Position numbers and translations under genes: made by a program
The notes under the pieces: model-generated
What the model saw: only the letters and a program-made list of their open reading frames with translations
Database searches by the model: none
What the model was told of the DNA's origin: nothing
Assembly (NCBI RefSeq): GCF_004766125.1
Contig: NZ_SJSA01000001.1
Location: forward strand, 1,054,001-1,118,000
Source of the DNA: Duncaniella freteri
GTDB lineage: Bacteria > Bacteroidota > Bacteroidia > Bacteroidales > Muribaculaceae
Direction of reading: 5' to 3'
DNA length: 64,000 nucleotides
Part shown: piece by piece, positions 61,935 through 64,000 of the stretch
How the letters are laid out: every line of letters starts with the position of its first letter
Numbering within the stretch: position 1 is the stretch's first letter

Positions 61935-64000
61935 ATGATTTCGCAGATTGGACCACTCTTGAGAATGCCGGCCATCACTGAACCGGTGCCCATCTTCCTC
62001 ACGGTGATGGCAATAATCCTTGTGACTCCACTGCTGCTCAACCGCCTGAAAATACCTCATGTAATCGGGCTTATCATAGCAGGTATCGCAGTGGGGCCCT
62101 ACGGATTCGCCTTGCTGGACCGAGACATGAGCTTCGAAGTGTTCGGTCAGGTGGGAATCCTTTACCTCATGTTTCTTGCCGGCATAGAGATTGACATGTA
62201 CCACCTGAAGAAGAATCTTCCCAAGGGGCTTGTATTCGGGGCATTCACTTTCTTTATACCTCTGATCCTCGGAGCCGTCGCAGCCATTGCCATACTTGGC
62301 ATGAGGCTGCCTGAGGCAACATTGCTGGCATCTATGTTTGCCGCACACACACTGCTTGCCTACCCGATAGTAGCACGTTTCGGAGTCACACGCTCTCCGG
62401 CGGTCATCATAGCCATTGCCGGCACAATCGTAGCCGTGCTCGGCTCGCTCATTGTACTTGCTGGAGTGGTGGGAGTAGTCCGCGACGGCTCGGTAAGCTC
62501 ATTGCTGAGAGTACTGATATCGCTCGTAGTGTACTGCGCTGTGATATATTATGTCTACCCAAGGCTCACACGCTACTTCTTCAAGAAGTACCACGATGGC
62601 ATCCAACAGTTCATCTACATAATGGTGATGGTGTTCTTTGCTGCAGCCGTCGCATCATGGATAGGGCTTGAAGGGGTGTTCGGAGCGTTCTTTGCAGGAC
62701 TTGTGCTCAACAGTTTCATACCCGGACGATCCACACTTATGGGACGGCTTGAATTCGTAGGCAATGCCATCTTCATCCCCTATTTCCTGATAGGAGTGGG
62801 AATGCTTATCGACGTCAATGTGATCACCCACGGATGGGACACCCTCTACATTGCTGCTGTGATGTCGGCAGTGGCAATGTTCACCAAATGGCTTGCCGCC
62901 ATGGTGACCCAACGGCTTTTCGGCCTGACCCCGGTGGACCGTTCCATAATGTATCAGCTCACCAATGCCCACACAGCCGTGGCTCTCGCCGTGGTGATGA
63001 TAGGCTATCGTATGGGGCTCTTCGGGGTAGAGATCCTCAACGGCACGGTGGTGATGATACTCGTCACATGTTCGGTGTCATCAGTGGGCACAGCCCGCGC
63101 GGCATCCAAACTTAAAGTACAGATGCTCAAACAAGCCGATGAAGAGCTTTCCAAGGATGAGTCAAGCACACGCCCGCGCACCCTTATTGCAGTATCGAAT
63201 CCACTCACAGCCCCGGGTATTGTGGATCTCGCGCTCGCCATGCGATTTCCCGATTCATCCATACCGGGAGACTTCTATGCCCTGCATGTGAGAAATGATA
63301 ACTCGGCATCGGCACGCTCAATAAGCCGCAACTCACTTGACGTGGCCGAACGCGCTGCCGCATCAGTAGAAGTATCGCTGACCCCCATAGAGCGTTACGA
63401 CCTCAACATCATCACCGGCGTGCTCAACACTATGGAGGAGCGCGACATCACGGAGGTGATCATCGGACTTCACCGACGCAACGCGCTTCTCGACACATTC
63501 CTCGGAGACAAGATAGAACGTCTGCTCCAAAGCACCAACCGCATGCTGGTGATCACCCGCTGCTTCAACCCTCTGTCTACGATGCGCAAGATGGTGGTGT
63601 CACTCCCTAAGAACGCCCAGTTCGAGACCGGATTCCGCCGCTGGGCTCAGGCAATAGGCAACCTCGGGCGGCACATAGGGTGCAAAGTCGAGTTCTGGTG
63701 TGAGCACTCCAGCATCCCCATGATACGCACCGTGCTGTCACAAGCCAAGATCGAGATCCCGATGAGCTTTGACAATGTGGAGAGCTTTGATGATTTCGTG
63801 GTGAAATCCAAGGACATCGACGATGATGACCTGCTCGTTGTGGTAAGCTCCCGAAGAGCCGCAGTATCCTTTGAAAGCGACATGGACGCCATGCCCGAAT
63901 TTCTGCACAGATACTTCTCCAATACAAACCTGATAGTGCTCTACCCAAGCCAGTTCGGCACCGAAGCACCTATGACCATGGCAGAGACCATGGCTACCGA
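61935..64000 (+). CDS. CPA2-type cation:proton antiporter, 5' part
   Basis: The frame runs off the window end after 688 complete codons. The first part (about 15-390) is a Kef/NapA-type antiporter with about twelve membrane segments and the family-typical LKIPHVIGLIIAGIAVGPYGF, ASWIGLEGVFGAFFAGLVLN and QLTNAHTAVALAVV segments. From about residue 400 a soluble region follows with two stretches resembling universal-stress-protein folds (RTLIAVSNPLTAPGIVDLALA; then MVVSLPKNAQFETGF). The stop codon is outside the window. Ion specificity cannot be read. Confidence 0.88.
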   Translation, partial: MISQIGPLLRMPAITEPVPIFLTVMAIILVTPLLLNRLKIPHVIGLIIAGIAVGPYGFALLDRDMSFEVFGQVGILYLMFLAGIEIDMYHLKKNLPKGLVFGAFTFFIPLILGAVAAIAILGMRLPEATLLASMFAAHTLLAYPIVARFGVTRSPAVIIAIAGTIVAVLGSLIVLAGVVGVVRDGSVSSLLRVLISLVVYCAVIYYVYPRLTRYFFKKYHDGIQQFIYIMVMVFFAAAVASWIGLEGVFGAFFAGLVLNSFIPGRSTLMGRLEFVGNAIFIPYFLIGVGMLIDVNVITHGWDTLYIAAVMSAVAMFTKWLAAMVTQRLFGLTPVDRSIMYQLTNAHTAVALAVVMIGYRMGLFGVEILNGTVVMILVTCSVSSVGTARAASKLKVQMLKQADEELSKDESSTRPRTLIAVSNPLTAPGIVDLALAMRFPDSSIPGDFYALHVRNDNSASARSISRNSLDVAERAAASVEVSLTPIERYDLNIITGVLNTMEERDITEVIIGLHRRNALLDTFLGDKIERLLQSTNRMLVITRCFNPLSTMRKMVVSLPKNAQFETGFRRWAQAIGNLGRHIGCKVEFWCEHSSIPMIRTVLSQAKIEIPMSFDNVESFDDFVVKSKDIDDDDLLVVVSSRRAAVSFESDMDAMPEFLHRYFSNTNLIVLYPSQFGTEAPMTMAETMAT

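Noticed and set aside
1..64000. tRNA, rRNA or known riboswitch genes
   Set aside because: I looked for tRNA arm patterns and for common riboswitch cores in intergenic regions and saw none I could support.

Overview
The window is chromosomal DNA of a gut-type Bacteroidales bacterium, most likely of the Muribaculaceae or a close relative. The evidence is a SusC/SusD pair with FecR and an ECF sigma factor of the Bacteroidetes type, the DUF4271-hemD-rnpA-yidD block, a DUF2723 O-mannosyltransferase, a moderately high G+C coding style, and promoters of the Bacteroidetes form (TTTG or TTG, about 19-21 nt, then TANNTTTG). Shine-Dalgarno sequences are weak or absent, and many genes are joined by ATGA or GTGA overlaps. 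Family assignment is inference; no rRNA or tRNA gene was seen.

Layout. 1-489 is the 3' end of a YebC-type regulator. 578-8866 is a complete cell-surface signalling and uptake locus: ECF sigma (minus strand), then fecR, susC with an STN domain, susD and a secreted thioredoxin-fold protein. Immediately downstream, 8976-9692 holds the scar of a second such locus: the 3' end of another ECF sigma gene on the minus strand, joined directly to the 3' end of another thioredoxin-like gene on the plus strand. 9872-13498 carries ferritin, a WecA/TagO-like transferase, HflX and a polysaccharide deacetylase. 13537-17899 has queG facing a minus-strand block (LOG family, DUF4271, hemD, rnpA, yidD, tatD). 17949-20887 is a four-gene minus-strand cassette built around a phage portal-like protein with no other recognisable phage genes.

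21122-28000 holds bioB with a ThiF/MoeB-like gene, a MetE-like protein with a degenerate zinc site, a glycosyltransferase, a SIMPL-domain protein, a DegT aminotransferase and a leucine-rich-repeat lipoprotein. 28329-31883 is pyruvate:ferredoxin oxidoreductase. A RecD-like helicase and a TlpA-type thioredoxin follow, then an intact ISAs1-family insertion sequence (34705-35914) with 19-bp terminal repeats and a 10-bp target duplication, next to the promoter of a membrane-anchored pseudokinase.

36885-54473 is mostly envelope and housekeeping genes: an acetyltransferase-like protein, a flippase, a TrkH/KtrB K+ channel, an Ig-like lipoprotein, an LPG-synthase-type membrane protein, aroA, a ZnuB-type permease, a PpiD-like chaperone, trpS and a DUF2723 protein. 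After pdxA, 55577-60423 is a tight operon for membrane-lipid head groups: nucleotidyltransferase, ATP-grasp, GtrA, CDP-alcohol phosphatidyltransferase, Aur1/PAP2-like phosphotransferase, and a second CDP-alcohol phosphatidyltransferase. A REP-associated tyrosine transposase flanked by two inverted REP hairpins follows. The window ends with a HAD protein and a truncated CPA2 cation:proton antiporter.

The strongest points for a second look are the deletion scar at 8976-9692, the portal-only cassette at 17949-20887, the lipid head-group operon, the RAYT/REP unit, the catalytically degenerate kinase, and the fresh insertion sequence.
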